Below the pieces are notes generated by a model, which ran no database searches, was not told where the DNA came from, and saw nothing but the letters and a program-made list of their open reading frames with translations. Shown piece after piece: positions 1-8,781 of a DNA stretch of 64,000 nt. The stretch is from Fuscovulum ytuae (GTDB lineage: Bacteria; Pseudomonadota; Alphaproteobacteria; Rhodobacterales; Rhodobacteraceae): NCBI RefSeq assembly GCF_029953595.1, contig NZ_CP124535.1:868001-932000 (forward strand), read 5' to 3'. Positions within the stretch are counted from its first letter, which is position 1. Each line of letters starts with the position of its first letter. The translations under genes and the position numbers were made by a program.

Positions 1-2
1 CG

Positions 3-620
3 CATCTTCTGCCCCCCGACCTTGATCCGCTGCACGGGGCCTTTTGCGAACCGCTTGCCTGCACGATCCACGGCATCGATATCGGCGCGCCCATGCCCGG
101 CGAACGGGTGATGATCCTTGGCGGTGGCGTCATCGGCATGCTCGCGCTGCAACTCTGCGCCTTGGCGGGGGCCGAGGTGATGCTGCTCACCCGCCAATCC
201 GCGAAACAGGCGCTGGGGCGGCGGCTTGGCGCGGTGGTGACGGCCGGCACCGAAGATGAGGCGCGCAAGCTTTGGCCCAAAGGCGCCGATCTGGTGGTGG
301 AATGCGCAGGCGTCAGCGACACGGTCGAGGCCGCACCCCGCCTGACGCGCGACGGCGGGCGCGTGGTGATCCTCGGTGTCCTCCCTGCCGGACAAAAGGT
401 GCAGATCGAACCCTTCGACCTGCTTTTCCGCGAGGTGCAGTTCCTGTCCTCCTTCATCAACCCATTCACCCAAGACCGCGCGGCGGCGATGATCGCCCAA
501 GGCAAATTGCAGATCGCCCCCCTGATCTCCCGCACGCTCCCGTTGGAAGAGGCCGCCGAGGCCATCGCCAACCCCGCCCGCCCCGGAGAGATTCGCGCCA
601 TCGTCCTGCCCCGTGGCTAG
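3..620 (+). CDS. Zinc-type medium-chain dehydrogenase, C-terminal part (5' end outside window)
   Basis: The frame is open from the window edge, so the N-terminal catalytic part is missing; 205 residues are visible. They begin with a GAFCEPLACTIHG stretch, typical of the metal-ligand region of sorbitol/threonine-type dehydrogenases. A Rossmann NAD(P)-binding motif follows (ILGGGVIGMLALQ, visible residues about 37-49), then the usual ADLVVECAG and GGRVVILG strands. By family it oxidises a polyol or secondary alcohol with NAD(P); the substrate cannot be told from this half. The next gene is 180 bp downstream, so it probably ends its transcription unit. Confidence 0.85.
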   Translation, partial: HLLPPDLDPLHGAFCEPLACTIHGIDIGAPMPGERVMILGGGVIGMLALQLCALAGAEVMLLTRQSAKQALGRRLGAVVTAGTEDEARKLWPKGADLVVECAGVSDTVEAAPRLTRDGGRVVILGVLPAGQKVQIEPFDLLFREVQFLSSFINPFTQDRAAAMIAQGKLQIAPLISRTLPLEEAAEAIANPARPGEIRAIVLPRG

Positions 621-803
621 GGAAAGATCCGCCATGAAACCGGCAGGCCTACCCCTTCTGCATCGCCGAATGACCATGGCCTTGCCCATACCGAAGGCGC
701 ATCAGCCATAGACAAACGGCCAGTCGCCGGTTCCATCCTTCCGAAAATCTGCCACAATCGACCCGTAAGCAGGGTGGAATGCTTAGGTTACTGACCCGGA
801 CAA

Positions 804-1067
804 ATGACTGACGCGATTATCGGAATGGTCGCGCGCCTTGCCTCTCCCATCGGGAAATGGGGCGCGCGCATGCGGCGCGGCTTGGCCCGCTGGCCTTGGC
901 TGCGCCTTGTCTTGGCCCCCTTGGTCCTGATTGTGACGGCGGTGCTGGCCCTGATGTCCCTCATTGCGGGGCGGCATGACCTTACGCTTCTGAAGCTGTT
1001 CATTGCCTTGCCATTGGCCACAGCCTGCCTGATCTTCTGCTACAGCCCCGACGACGAAGACGAATAG
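804..1067 (+). CDS. Small two-helix membrane protein of unknown function
   Basis: An 87-residue protein with a basic N-terminal half (GKWGARMRRGLARWPW), two hydrophobic segments at about residues 33-52 and 61-80, and an acidic tail (SPDDEDE). This pattern suggests a small inner-membrane protein with both ends in the cytoplasm. I do not recognise the family. It lies 51 bp before the EamA transporter on the same strand and may share its transcript. The ribosome site is weak (GGACAA before ATG). A long antisense frame covers it, but membrane-protein composition and codon use favour this strand. Confidence 0.6.
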   Translation: MTDAIIGMVARLASPIGKWGARMRRGLARWPWLRLVLAPLVLIVTAVLALMSLIAGRHDLTLLKLFIALPLATACLIFCYSPDDEDE

Positions 1068-1100
1068 ACCCAAGCGCGGGGGCTGGACTTTCTCTTTGTG

Positions 1101-1118
1101 GGCGGGAACTGTCCCGCC
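1101..1118 (+). promoter_or_regulatory. Hairpin abutting the EamA start codon
   Basis: GGCGGGA, loop ACTG, TCCCGCC forms a perfect 7-bp hairpin ending at the base before the ATG at 1119. It would hide the region where a ribosome site should be. It could limit translation, or be the end signal of the small gene upstream, though no U run follows. Confidence 0.3.
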
Positions 1119-2012
1119 ATGACAACGCATCGCCCCATCGCCGCCGCGGTCTGGATGACCGGCTCGATCTTTTCCTTCACCGCGATGGCCATCGCGGGGC
1201 GCGCGGTCTCGGGCCAGCATGATACCTTTGAAATCATGCTTTGGCGCTCCGTGGTGGGCTTTTGCCTTGTCCTTGCCATAGGGGCCGCGCTGGGCCGTCT
1301 GGCCGAAATCCGCCGCAACCGTTTGGGCGAACATCTGTTGCGCAATCTGGTGCATTTCACGGGGCAAAACCTGTGGTTCTGGGCGCTGACAATGATCCCG
1401 CTGGCGCAGGTTTTCGCGCTTGAGTTTACCTCGCCCATCTGGGTGATCCTGCTTTCGCCGCTTTTCTTGGGGGAAAAGCTGACCCGCGCCCGTCTCTTCG
1501 CCGCCGCCATGGGGTTCATCGGCATCCTGCTGGTCGCGCGCCCGGATTTCGCAGCCCTTGATCCTGGCGTTCTGGCGGCGGCAGGCAGCGCGCTCTGCTT
1601 TGCCGTGACGGGCATCCTGACGAAAAAACTGACCCAGCGCGAAAGCATCGTCTCCATCCTGTTCTGGCTGACGCTGATGCAAGGCATTTTCGGGCTTGGC
1701 ATGGCGGGCTTTGACGGGGTGATCCACCTTCCCACAGGCCAGACCCTGCCTTGGCTGATGCTCATCGGCTTTTGCGGTGTGTTGGCCCATCTTTGCCTGA
1801 CCACGGCGCTGTCCCTCGCCCCGGCCAGCTATGTGATCCCCATCGATTTCGCACGCCTTCCCGTGATCGCAGCCGTCGGGATACTGATCTATGCCGAACC
1901 GCTTGATCCTTACGTTCTTCTGGGCGCGGCCATTATCTTTCTGGGAAATTGGGCCAATATCCGCGCCGAAACGCGCAAGCGTGCAACAGTTGTGCAGGTC
2001 ACAAATCCGTGA
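1119..2012 (+). CDS. EamA/DMT-family transporter
   Basis: This 297-residue protein has about ten hydrophobic segments in two repeated halves, the layout of the drug/metabolite transporter superfamily with two EamA domains. Family marks include the FTSPIWVILLSPLFLGE stretch at the end of the first half and AEPLDPYVLLGAAIIFLGNW at the end of the second. Members export small metabolites or amino acids; the substrate is unknown here. I chose the ATG at 1119 because the frame's GTG at 1098 would add seven residues read from a hairpin. The gene stands alone before the FadL-type porin. Confidence 0.85.
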   Translation: MTTHRPIAAAVWMTGSIFSFTAMAIAGRAVSGQHDTFEIMLWRSVVGFCLVLAIGAALGRLAEIRRNRLGEHLLRNLVHFTGQNLWFWALTMIPLAQVFALEFTSPIWVILLSPLFLGEKLTRARLFAAAMGFIGILLVARPDFAALDPGVLAAAGSALCFAVTGILTKKLTQRESIVSILFWLTLMQGIFGLGMAGFDGVIHLPTGQTLPWLMLIGFCGVLAHLCLTTALSLAPASYVIPIDFARLPVIAAVGILIYAEPLDPYVLLGAAIIFLGNWANIRAETRKRATVVQVTNP

Positions 2013-2026
2013 CGCGGCGTCATGAA

Positions 2027-2055
2027 TTGACCGTAATTTCGCCTGCACCTACTTT
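2027..2055 (+). promoter_or_regulatory. Candidate sigma-70 promoter of the FadL-type gene
   Basis: TTGACC (2027-2032) and TACTTT (2050-2055) are 17 bp apart in the short gap before the porin gene, leaving an untranslated leader of about 40 bases that carries a strong GGGAGGAG ribosome site (2086-2093). Confidence 0.4.
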
Positions 2056-2103
2056 TAATGATTGTAGCTCATTGGGGATGAGCGTGGGAGGAGTAGAGGG
2101 ATT

Positions 2104-3228
2104 ATGGTCATGATGAAAACAATGCTGGGGGCAACCACCGCGCTGGTGGTCGGAACCCTGACGGCGCAGGCAGGCGGTATCGATCGGTCCGGTCAAGGTC
2201 TGGGCGCTTTGTTTGAGAAGGGTCGTTATGTTGAACTGTCTTTCGGGGCGGTCAAACCCGAAGTGTCAGGCAACGACGTCGCTCTCTTCGGCGGCGGTGC
2301 CACGGGCGATGTTGCCAGCGACTACACGCAATTGGCCTTTAGCTACAAATACGACATCAATGATCAGCTTTCTTTTGCGCTGAACCTTGACCAGCCATTT
2401 GGGGCCGACGTTCTTTACTCAGCGACATCCGCCGCTCTGGGCGGAACAAACGCCGAAGCAACCTCGACCCAGTTGACGGGTATCCTGCGCTACAAGTTCA
2501 ACGACCGCGTGTCGGTTCACGCCGGTCTGCGAGCAACCAAGAGCGATGGCTTCATCCGCTTGCAAGGAGCGGCCTATGCTGGCTTGAGCACCTATAACGT
2601 GACCCTAGGGTCTGATGTCGCGCCCGGCTACCTTGTCGGTGTGGCCTACGAAATCCCGGATATCGCGCTTCGCGTCGCGCTGACCTACAATTCCGAGGTC
2701 AAGCATGACTTCCTGACGACCGAAAGGCTTGGCGCAGCGCAAATCGCCCCACAATCGGTAACAAATGTAACCCTGCCGCAATCTGTGAACCTCGACTTCC
2801 AGTCCGGCATCGCCGAGGACACTTTGCTTTTCGGACAGATCCGTTGGGTTGATTGGTCGGCCTTCCGCGTCGACCCGACGGCATTCGTCGGATTGGCAGG
2901 TGGCGGTCTTATCGATCTGGAAGACAGCGTCACATACTCGCTTGGTATCGGGCGTCGCTTCAACGAAACTTGGGCCGGCAGCGTGTCTGTCTCGTATGAA
3001 GGCAAGGGAACGGATAACCTCGTTTCTCCGCTCGCCCCGACTGACGGCCGTATCGGTCTGACCGTTGGCGGCATCTATTCGCATGAGAACATGAAGGTGT
3101 CCTTCGGTGTGAACTACACCAAGCTGGGCGATGCGCAGCCGGAAACCGGCACTCCCGATGTGGCTCGCGCGAGCATGACCGGCAATTCGGCACTTGGTGT
3201 TGGCGTGAAGGTTGGTTGGTCCTTCTGA
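2104..3228 (+). CDS. OmpP1/FadL/TodX-family outer membrane porin
   Basis: A 374-residue precursor with a signal peptide (cleavage near TAQA-GGID, about residue 24). It then shows alternating polar/aromatic strands typical of a beta-barrel and ends in a C-terminal phenylalanine (VGWSF), the outer-membrane insertion signal. The GGIDRSGQGLGALFEKG start of the mature protein matches the FadL/OmpP1 family, which carries long-chain fatty acids or other hydrophobic compounds across the outer membrane. The start has several candidate ATGs (2104, 2110, 2113) behind one good ribosome site. A strong terminator follows, so it is a single-gene unit. Confidence 0.85.
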   Translation: MVMMKTMLGATTALVVGTLTAQAGGIDRSGQGLGALFEKGRYVELSFGAVKPEVSGNDVALFGGGATGDVASDYTQLAFSYKYDINDQLSFALNLDQPFGADVLYSATSAALGGTNAEATSTQLTGILRYKFNDRVSVHAGLRATKSDGFIRLQGAAYAGLSTYNVTLGSDVAPGYLVGVAYEIPDIALRVALTYNSEVKHDFLTTERLGAAQIAPQSVTNVTLPQSVNLDFQSGIAEDTLLFGQIRWVDWSAFRVDPTAFVGLAGGGLIDLEDSVTYSLGIGRRFNETWAGSVSVSYEGKGTDNLVSPLAPTDGRIGLTVGGIYSHENMKVSFGVNYTKLGDAQPETGTPDVARASMTGNSALGVGVKVGWSF

Positions 3229-3248
3229 TCCCACGAAATCGCATCAAA

Positions 3249-3277
3249 GGCCCCGCATCCCTGATGCGGGGCCTTTT
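3249..3277 (+). terminator. Rho-independent terminator of the FadL-type gene
   Basis: GGCCCCGCAT, loop CCCTG, ATGCGGGGCC, then TTTT: a perfect 10-bp stem starting 20 bases after the stop codon. Confidence 0.9.
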
Positions 3278-3342
3278 GCTTTTCCGCGTGAAATCCCCGC
3301 CCTGCTTCGCTATCACGCACGAACAGGATGGGAGAGCGGACG

Positions 3343-4206
3343 ATGATCTACCGAAACGGGGCAGACTTCCGGGCGGCGCGGGAAAAGCGCGTCCTTCTGT
3401 TCGGCATGTCCGGCCTTGGCAAGACCCACCTCTCCAACCTTCTGCGCGATGCGGGCGGCTGGTTTCACTACTCCGTCGATTACCGCATCGGCACGCGCTA
3501 CATGGGCGAATACATCGCCGACAACTTCAAGCGCGAGGCGATGAAGGTCCCGCTCCTGCGCGAACTCCTAATGACGGACAGCGTCTATATCGCCTCCAAC
3601 ATCACTTTCGACAATCTCGCCCCCCTCTCCACCTATCTGGGCAAGCCCGGCAATCCCGCGCAGGGCGGCGTGCCCTTCGCCGAATATTGCACCCGTCAAG
3701 CCCAGCACCGCGAGGCCGAGATCGCGGCGCTGCACGACACGCTCCGCTTCATCGACCGGGCGCGCGATATCTATGGCTATTCCAACTTTGTCTGCGACAG
3801 CGGCGGGTCGATCTGCGAGGTGGTCGATGCCACCGATCCCGCCGATCCGGTGATGACCGCCCTCTCCAGCCAGCTGCTCATGGTCTGGATCAAGGGCGGC
3901 GAGGCGCATCGCGACGCCCTCATCCGCCGTTTCGACAAGGCGCCAAAGCCGATCTATTACCAGCCCGACTTCCTTGCCACGCTCTGGGCCGAATATTTGG
4001 CGCAGGAAGGCAAGCCCGAAGATCAGGTCGATCCCGACGCCTTCCTCCGCTTTGGCTATGCCCGCCTGCTGGCCCATCGGCAACCGCGCTATGCCGCCAT
4101 GGCCAAATGGGGTGTCACCGTCACCGCCGAAGAGGTGGCGATGGTCAAGGATGCCGCCCAGTTCGACGACCTGATTGCAAAGGCGCTGGATACCACCCCC
4201 GCTTGA
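3343..4206 (+). CDS. P-loop ATPase/kinase-like protein of unknown role
   Basis: 287 residues. A Walker A motif GMSGLGKT lies at residues 21-28 after a VLLFG strand, so it binds ATP or GTP. The rest (FHYSVDYRIGTRYMGEYI; SNFVCDSGGSICEVVD; PIYYQPDFLATLWAEY) does not match a kinase or AAA family I know well. The SGGSICE segment could carry metal- or substrate-binding residues. I set the start at 3343 because GGGAGAG (3330-3336) is a good ribosome site for that ATG; an ATG at 3328 would lie upstream of it. It sits alone between a terminator and metA. Cytoplasmic, function unassigned. Confidence 0.75.
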   Translation: MIYRNGADFRAAREKRVLLFGMSGLGKTHLSNLLRDAGGWFHYSVDYRIGTRYMGEYIADNFKREAMKVPLLRELLMTDSVYIASNITFDNLAPLSTYLGKPGNPAQGGVPFAEYCTRQAQHREAEIAALHDTLRFIDRARDIYGYSNFVCDSGGSICEVVDATDPADPVMTALSSQLLMVWIKGGEAHRDALIRRFDKAPKPIYYQPDFLATLWAEYLAQEGKPEDQVDPDAFLRFGYARLLAHRQPRYAAMAKWGVTVTAEEVAMVKDAAQFDDLIAKALDTTPA

Positions 4207-4261
4207 TCGCCGCGCCGACAGCGCCTAGATACGCCGCCTGATTGAACAGACGAGTTTACCC

Positions 4262-5179
4262 ATGCCCATCACCCTGCCCGAGACCCTGCCCGCCTATGAC
4301 GTTCTGCGGAACGAAGGCGTCATGGTCATGTCGCCCGAACGGGCGGCGCGGCAGGATATCCGCCCCCTGCGCATCGGGCTTTTGAACCTGATGCCCAAGA
4401 AGATTCAGACCGAAAACCAGTTCGCCCGCCTGATCGGGGCCACGCCCTTGCAGATTGACCTGCATCTGATCCGCATGACCGAACATCAGACGCGCAATAC
4501 CGCCGCCGAACATATGGAAACCTTCTACCGCCCCTTTCAGGACGTGAAGGATGAAAAGTTCGACGGCCTCATCATCACCGGCGCGCCCATCGAACATCTG
4601 GCCTTCGAAGAGGTCACCTATTGGGATGAGTTGTGCGAAGTCTTCGACTGGACGCAAACCCATGTTCAATCCACCTTCGGCGTCTGCTGGGGCGGGATGG
4701 CAATGATCAACCACTTCCACGGCGTGGAAAAGCACATGTTAGCGAAAAAGGCCTTCGGCTGCTTCCGCCACCGCAACCTTGCGCCCACCTCGCCCTATCT
4801 GCGCGGCTTTTCCGATGATTTCGTCATCCCGGTTTCCCGCTGGACCGAAATGCGGCAGGCCGAGATTGACGCCCGCCCCGCCCTGCGCACGCTTCTGGGG
4901 TCGGAAGAGGTTGGCCCTTGTCTGGTCGAAGACCCGGGTCACCGCGCGCTCTATATCTTCAACCATTTCGAATATGACAGCGGCACGCTCAAACAGGAAT
5001 ATGACCGTGACGTGGCCAATGGCACGCCCATCAACGTGCCCCTGAACTACTATCCCGATGACAACCCCGCGATGCCCCCCCTCAATCGCTGGAGAAGCCA
5101 CGCCCATCTTCTATATGGCAACTGGATAAACGAGATTTACCAGTCCACGCCCTATGAGATCGCCGAGATTGGCACTTAG
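4262..5179 (+). CDS. metA: Homoserine O-acyltransferase MetA, acetyl-CoA type by residue 111
   Basis: 305 residues, full length for MetA. It activates homoserine for methionine synthesis. The catalytic cysteine is Cys142 (FGVCWGGMA), with His235 and Glu237 in NHFEYD, the same numbers as in E. coli. At residue 111, where succinyl-CoA enzymes have Gly, this protein has Glu (ITGAPIEHL). In Bacillus cereus MetA that Glu sets acetyl-CoA use, so the product is probably O-acetylhomoserine despite the usual succinyltransferase label. No SAM riboswitch fits in the 55-bp upstream gap. The lipoprotein hydrolase gene starts inside its 3' end. Confidence 0.93.
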   Translation: MPITLPETLPAYDVLRNEGVMVMSPERAARQDIRPLRIGLLNLMPKKIQTENQFARLIGATPLQIDLHLIRMTEHQTRNTAAEHMETFYRPFQDVKDEKFDGLIITGAPIEHLAFEEVTYWDELCEVFDWTQTHVQSTFGVCWGGMAMINHFHGVEKHMLAKKAFGCFRHRNLAPTSPYLRGFSDDFVIPVSRWTEMRQAEIDARPALRTLLGSEEVGPCLVEDPGHRALYIFNHFEYDSGTLKQEYDRDVANGTPINVPLNYYPDDNPAMPPLNRWRSHAHLLYGNWINEIYQSTPYEIAEIGT

Positions 5180-6119
5180 CCTCTTCCTTGCTGCAACCGT
5201 CATCGGCGGCTGCGCCGTCGTGACGGACCGCCGCGCCACAGCGCGCGAATCTGCGGCCGAGGCAGCCTATCCCCCGACGGGGCAACTGATCGAAGTGGAT
5301 GGCAAACAGGTCCATGCCCATGTGCAGGGCAGCGGGCCGGATCTGATCCTGATCCATGGGGCCAGCGGCAACACGCGGGATTTCACCTTCGGACTTGTTG
5401 ACCGTCTGGCGCAGGATTACCGCGTCATCGCCTTTGATCGTCCCGGTCTGGGCTGGTCCGATGATCTGGGGCCGGATGGCATAAGCCCCATGATGCAAGC
5501 CGCGCTCTTGCAAAGGGCCGCCGCCCAGCTCGACATCCGCCGCCCCATTATCCTTGGCCATTCCTACGGTGGATCGGTCGCTCTGGCCTGGGCGCTTACC
5601 GATACAGCGAATGTCGCGGGGGCGGTGATCCTGTCGGGGGCGACGATGCCGTGGCCCGGTGGTCTTGGCCCTTATTACGCAATCACGGGCAGCAGGCTTG
5701 GTGCCGCCACCGTCATCCCCGCCATCACGGCCTTTGCCGGCCCCAAACAGACCGAGGCGGTGGTCGCGGGCATATTCGCCCCCGATGCCCCCCCGCCCGG
5801 CTATACCGATTACGTCGGCGCCCCCCTGACGATGCGGCGCGACACGCTGCGCGTGAACGCCGCGCAGGTGACGAACCTGCGCCCCCATGTCGTGCGGATG
5901 TCGGACGCCTATCCGCGACTAGATATTCCCGTCGAAATCCTGCACGGCACTGCCGATACGGTCGTTCCCGCCACGATCCACGCCCTGCCGCTGTCGCGCC
6001 TTCTGCCCAATGGCAACCTCGTCCTGATCGACGGCGCTGGCCATATGCCGCATCACACCCACCCCGATGAGGTCATCGCCGCCATCAACCGCGCCGCCGC
6101 CCGTGCCGGATTGCGCTAA
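5154..6119 (+). CDS. Alpha/beta-hydrolase lipoprotein
   Basis: 321 residues with a lipoprotein signal (hydrophobic run, then VIGGC with Cys20 as the lipidated residue), so it should be anchored in the envelope. The hydrolase fold shows the oxyanion HGASGN loop (69-74), nucleophile elbow GHSYGG with Ser137, an acid in HGTADTVVP and a final His in GAGHMPHH. By family it is an esterase-like enzyme; the substrate is unknown. Its ATG overlaps the last 26 bases of metA in another frame, suggesting coupled translation, but nothing links it chemically to methionine. Confidence 0.88.
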   Translation: MRSPRLALSLFLAATVIGGCAVVTDRRATARESAAEAAYPPTGQLIEVDGKQVHAHVQGSGPDLILIHGASGNTRDFTFGLVDRLAQDYRVIAFDRPGLGWSDDLGPDGISPMMQAALLQRAAAQLDIRRPIILGHSYGGSVALAWALTDTANVAGAVILSGATMPWPGGLGPYYAITGSRLGAATVIPAITAFAGPKQTEAVVAGIFAPDAPPPGYTDYVGAPLTMRRDTLRVNAAQVTNLRPHVVRMSDAYPRLDIPVEILHGTADTVVPATIHALPLSRLLPNGNLVLIDGAGHMPHHTHPDEVIAAINRAAARAGLR

Positions 6120-6164
6120 CCCCGCCCATCGCCATACTGGCGGGGTAACAGTTGCGAGGACATC

Positions 6165-7040
6165 ATGACCGACCTGCCCTTTGACGGCGCGATCAGCCGC
6201 TATTTCCGCAAGGATGCCCCCAAGGCCATCCGCAAGGCCATCGAAAGCGCCGGGAAGGATGACCTCCTTACCCCCGGCTATCCTTACGCCGAGGAGATGA
6301 AGCGCAAGGATTACGACGCCACGATGGGGGCCCTGCAACGCCAACTCGTCCGCATGCAAGCCGATATCAAGGCATCCGGCAAACGCGTCATCGTCATCTT
6401 CGAAGGGCGCGACGCGGCAGGAAAAGGCGGCACCATCGACGTGATGCGCGAAAACCTGAACCCGCGTGTGTGCAATGTCGTGGCGCTCTCAAAACCCTCC
6501 GACCGCGAAGCGGCAAGCTGGTATTTCCAGCGCTATGTCGATTGGCTGCCCGCCGCTGGCGAAATGGCGATGTTCGACCGCAGCTGGTATAATCGCGCCA
6601 TGGTGGAACATGTTTTCGGCTTCTGCACGCCCGCGCAGCGCGAAACCTTCTTCCGCCAACTTCCCGAGTTTGAACATATGCTCGTGGATGAAGGCTTCAC
6701 CCTCGTGAAGCTCTGGCTCGAAGTGGGCCGCGCCGAACAACTCCGCCGTTTCCTCGCCCGCGAACAGGACCCGCTGAAACAGTGGAAACTCTCGCCCATC
6801 GATATTCAGGGCCTTGGCAAATGGGATGATTACTGCGCCGCCATTGACGAAACCATGCAGCGCAGCCATTTCGACTTTGCGCCCTGGACGGTGATCCTGT
6901 CGGATGACAAAAAGCGCGCGCGCATTGCGGCGATCCAGACCGTGCTGCGCGCGGTCGATTATACGGGCAAGGACGATACCCTGATCGGCGCGCCGGATGC
7001 GGCGATCTGCGGCGGGCCTGACTTGCGCCCGAAAGGATGA
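6165..7040 (+). CDS. ppk2: Polyphosphate kinase 2
   Basis: 291 residues of the PPK2 family, which moves phosphate between polyphosphate and nucleotides. The Walker A loop is GRDAAGKGG (81-89), the second conserved motif is FDRSWYNR (137-144), and the lid region carries [19 protein letters not shown] (about 206-224). Length and single-domain layout match class I, which mainly makes nucleoside triphosphates from diphosphates; this subclass call is inference. Cytoplasmic. The TetR gene starts one base after its stop, so the two are co-transcribed. Confidence 0.92.
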   Translation: MTDLPFDGAISRYFRKDAPKAIRKAIESAGKDDLLTPGYPYAEEMKRKDYDATMGALQRQLVRMQADIKASGKRVIVIFEGRDAAGKGGTIDVMRENLNPRVCNVVALSKPSDREAASWYFQRYVDWLPAAGEMAMFDRSWYNRAMVEHVFGFCTPAQRETFFRQLPEFEHMLVDEGFTLVKLWLEVGRAEQLRRFLAREQDPLKQWKLSPIDIQGLGKWDDYCAAIDETMQRSHFDFAPWTVILSDDKKRARIAAIQTVLRAVDYTGKDDTLIGAPDAAICGGPDLRPKG

Positions 7041-7041
7041 A

Positions 7042-7656
7042 ATGAAGCACGGCTATCACCACGGCAATCTGCGGCAGGCTTTGGTCGAAGCGGCACTTGT
7101 CCTTATTGCCGAACGCGGCCCCTCAGGCTTTACCCTGTCCGAGGCGGCAAAACGCGCCGATGTCACCCCCGCCGCTGTCTATCGCCATTTCGCAGGCCGC
7201 GACGATCTGATCGCCGAGGTTGCGCGCCAAGGCTATGACATCTTCGCCGCGCTGATGGAATTCGCCTATGCCGATGGCCAACCCTCTGCCCTTGCGGCGT
7301 TTGAGGCGACGGGTCGCGCCTATCTTGCCTTCGCGCGCAAATATCCCGGCCATTACATGGCAATGTTTGAAAGCGGCCTGTCCTTCAACGCGCATCCCGA
7401 CCTTGCCCTTGTCGCGGGCAAAGCGCGCGCGGTGATCGAGAAAGCGGCCGAAAAACTGTCCGAACAAATGCCCCCCGACCGCCGCCCCCCGGCCACCATG
7501 TTCTCGGCCCATATCTGGGCCATGTCCCATGGCGTGGTCGAACTCTACATGCGCGGCGCGCCGGGCGCGAAATCGCCCTTCACCCCCGAAGACCTGCTGG
7601 AAAGCGGGATCGGCATCTATCTGCGCGGCTTGGGCCTTCTGCCCCCTGACCGCTGA
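7042..7656 (+). CDS. TetR/AcrR-family regulator with WHG-type C-terminal domain
   Basis: 204 residues. The N-terminal helix-turn-helix reads FTLSEAAKRADVTPAAVYRHF (about 30-50). The C-terminal half with WAMSHGVVELYMRG matches the WHG ligand-binding domain of TetR regulators. The start at 7042 follows GAAAGGA and lies directly after the ppk2 stop; a longer frame start at 6997 would overlap ppk2. The ligand is unknown; autoregulation or control of ppk2 is a guess from gene order. Confidence 0.9.
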   Translation: MKHGYHHGNLRQALVEAALVLIAERGPSGFTLSEAAKRADVTPAAVYRHFAGRDDLIAEVARQGYDIFAALMEFAYADGQPSALAAFEATGRAYLAFARKYPGHYMAMFESGLSFNAHPDLALVAGKARAVIEKAAEKLSEQMPPDRRPPATMFSAHIWAMSHGVVELYMRGAPGAKSPFTPEDLLESGIGIYLRGLGLLPPDR

Positions 7657-7668
7657 CCCGATCCATAG

Positions 7669-7686
7669 GGTGGGGTTGACCCCACC
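7669..7686. terminator. Bidirectional hairpin, also a member of a palindromic repeat family
   Basis: GGTGGGG, loop TTGA, CCCCACC sits exactly between two convergent stop codons and can end both transcripts. Its context (AGGGTGGGGT...CCCACCTTACC) closely resembles the palindrome at 20789-20811, so it is probably a copy of a dispersed element rather than a private terminator. Confidence 0.6.
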
Positions 7687-8781
7687 TTACCGGAACAGAA
7701 CCAAAGCCCCCGGTGACCACCCCACCCGCGCCCGCGCGCCACGATCCAGCACGGGCCGCCCAAAGACGTTGCGCATCGAAATGCGCACTGGGCTTTCCGT
7801 CCCATCGATCTTCACGTCGTAATAGGTCATGTCACCGAAATAGACGACCTCTTCGATCGTCGCCATGCTTTCGCGGTCTGTCGCGGCACTGCCATCATAG
7901 AGGATGGTCAGCGTCTCGGGCCGGAACCCCACGGTCGCGCCTTCTGCCGTGGCCCCGCCCATCACCTGCCGCGCCTCGATATGGATGCGGCCAAAGCCTG
8001 CCGCATCAATCTCCACCGCATCGGCCCCTTCCTCCAGCACCTTGGCGGGCAGGAAATTCATCGTCCCGATGAAATCCGCCACCTTCCGGCTGTTCGGGCG
8101 ACGATAGAGCGTTTCAGGATCGGCCAGCTGGGCAATCTCACCCTCGAACATCACGGCGATCCGGTCCGACATGACCAGCGCCTCTTCCTGATCATGGGTG
8201 ACCAGAATGAAGGTGATGCCGACCTGCCGCTGCAGCTTGATCAGTTCAACCTGCATCTGCTCGCGCATCTTCTTGTCCAGCGCGGAAAGCGGCTCATCCA
8301 ACAGCAACACCTTCGGCTTCAGGATCAGCGCCCGCGCCAGCGCCACGCGCTGCCGCTGCCCGCCCGAAAGCGCATGCGCCGCCCGCTTGCCATAGCCCTT
8401 TAGCCCGACCATCTCCAGCGCCTCGCCCACGGCGCGGGCCTTGTCTTCTTTTGAACGCGGGTCGCGACGCAGGCCAAAGCCCACATTCTCTTCCACCGAC
8501 AGATGGGGGAAGATGGCATAGGACTGGAACACCATATTGGTGGGCCGCTTGTTCGCAGGCACCCCCGCCATATCGCGCCCATCCACCAGCACCGCCCCGG
8601 ACGAGATATCCTCAAACCCCGCAATGGTGCGCAAAAGCGTGGTCTTGCCACAGCCCGACGGACCCAGCAGCGAAAAGAACTCCCCCGGCCGGATCGTCCC
8701 GGTGATCCCGCGCAGCGCGTGATAATCGCCGTAATATTTATGGACGTCCCGGAACTCGATCATTGCGTCGGACTGGGTCAC
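7687..8781 (-). CDS. ABC importer ATP-binding protein, polyamine/2-aminoethylphosphonate type
   Basis: 364 residues. Walker A GPSGCGKT (40-47), signature LSGGQ (138-142), Walker B LLLDEP (159-164) and an H-loop THD near 196 are all intact. The ~120-residue C-terminal extension is the TOBE-type regulatory domain of PotA-like ATPases. It powers import by the two permeases just upstream, overlapping the nearer one by 4 bases. The substrate class (spermidine, putrescine or similar) rests on similarity to Pot systems. No binding-protein gene is adjacent. Confidence 0.88.
   Translation of the reverse strand: MTQSDAMIEFRDVHKYYGDYHALRGITGTIRPGEFFSLLGPSGCGKTTLLRTIAGFEDISSGAVLVDGRDMAGVPANKRPTNMVFQSYAIFPHLSVEENVGFGLRRDPRSKEDKARAVGEALEMVGLKGYGKRAAHALSGGQRQRVALARALILKPKVLLLDEPLSALDKKMREQMQVELIKLQRQVGITFILVTHDQEEALVMSDRIAVMFEGEIAQLADPETLYRRPNSRKVADFIGTMNFLPAKVLEEGADAVEIDAAGFGRIHIEARQVMGGATAEGATVGFRPETLTILYDGSAATDRESMATIEEVVYFGDMTYYDVKIDGTESPVRISMRNVFGRPVLDRGARARVGWSPGALVLFR

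Noticed and set aside
783-2048. Minus-strand open frame of 421 codons opposite the small membrane gene and EamA transporter
   Set aside because: Composition is His/Gln/Arg/Gly-rich without a hydrophobic core, as expected for the antisense of GC-rich membrane genes; the plus-strand transporter is a clear family match.
4207-4261. SAM-type riboswitch before metA
   Set aside because: The gap is only 55 bases and shows no pseudoknot or conserved SAM-II segments.
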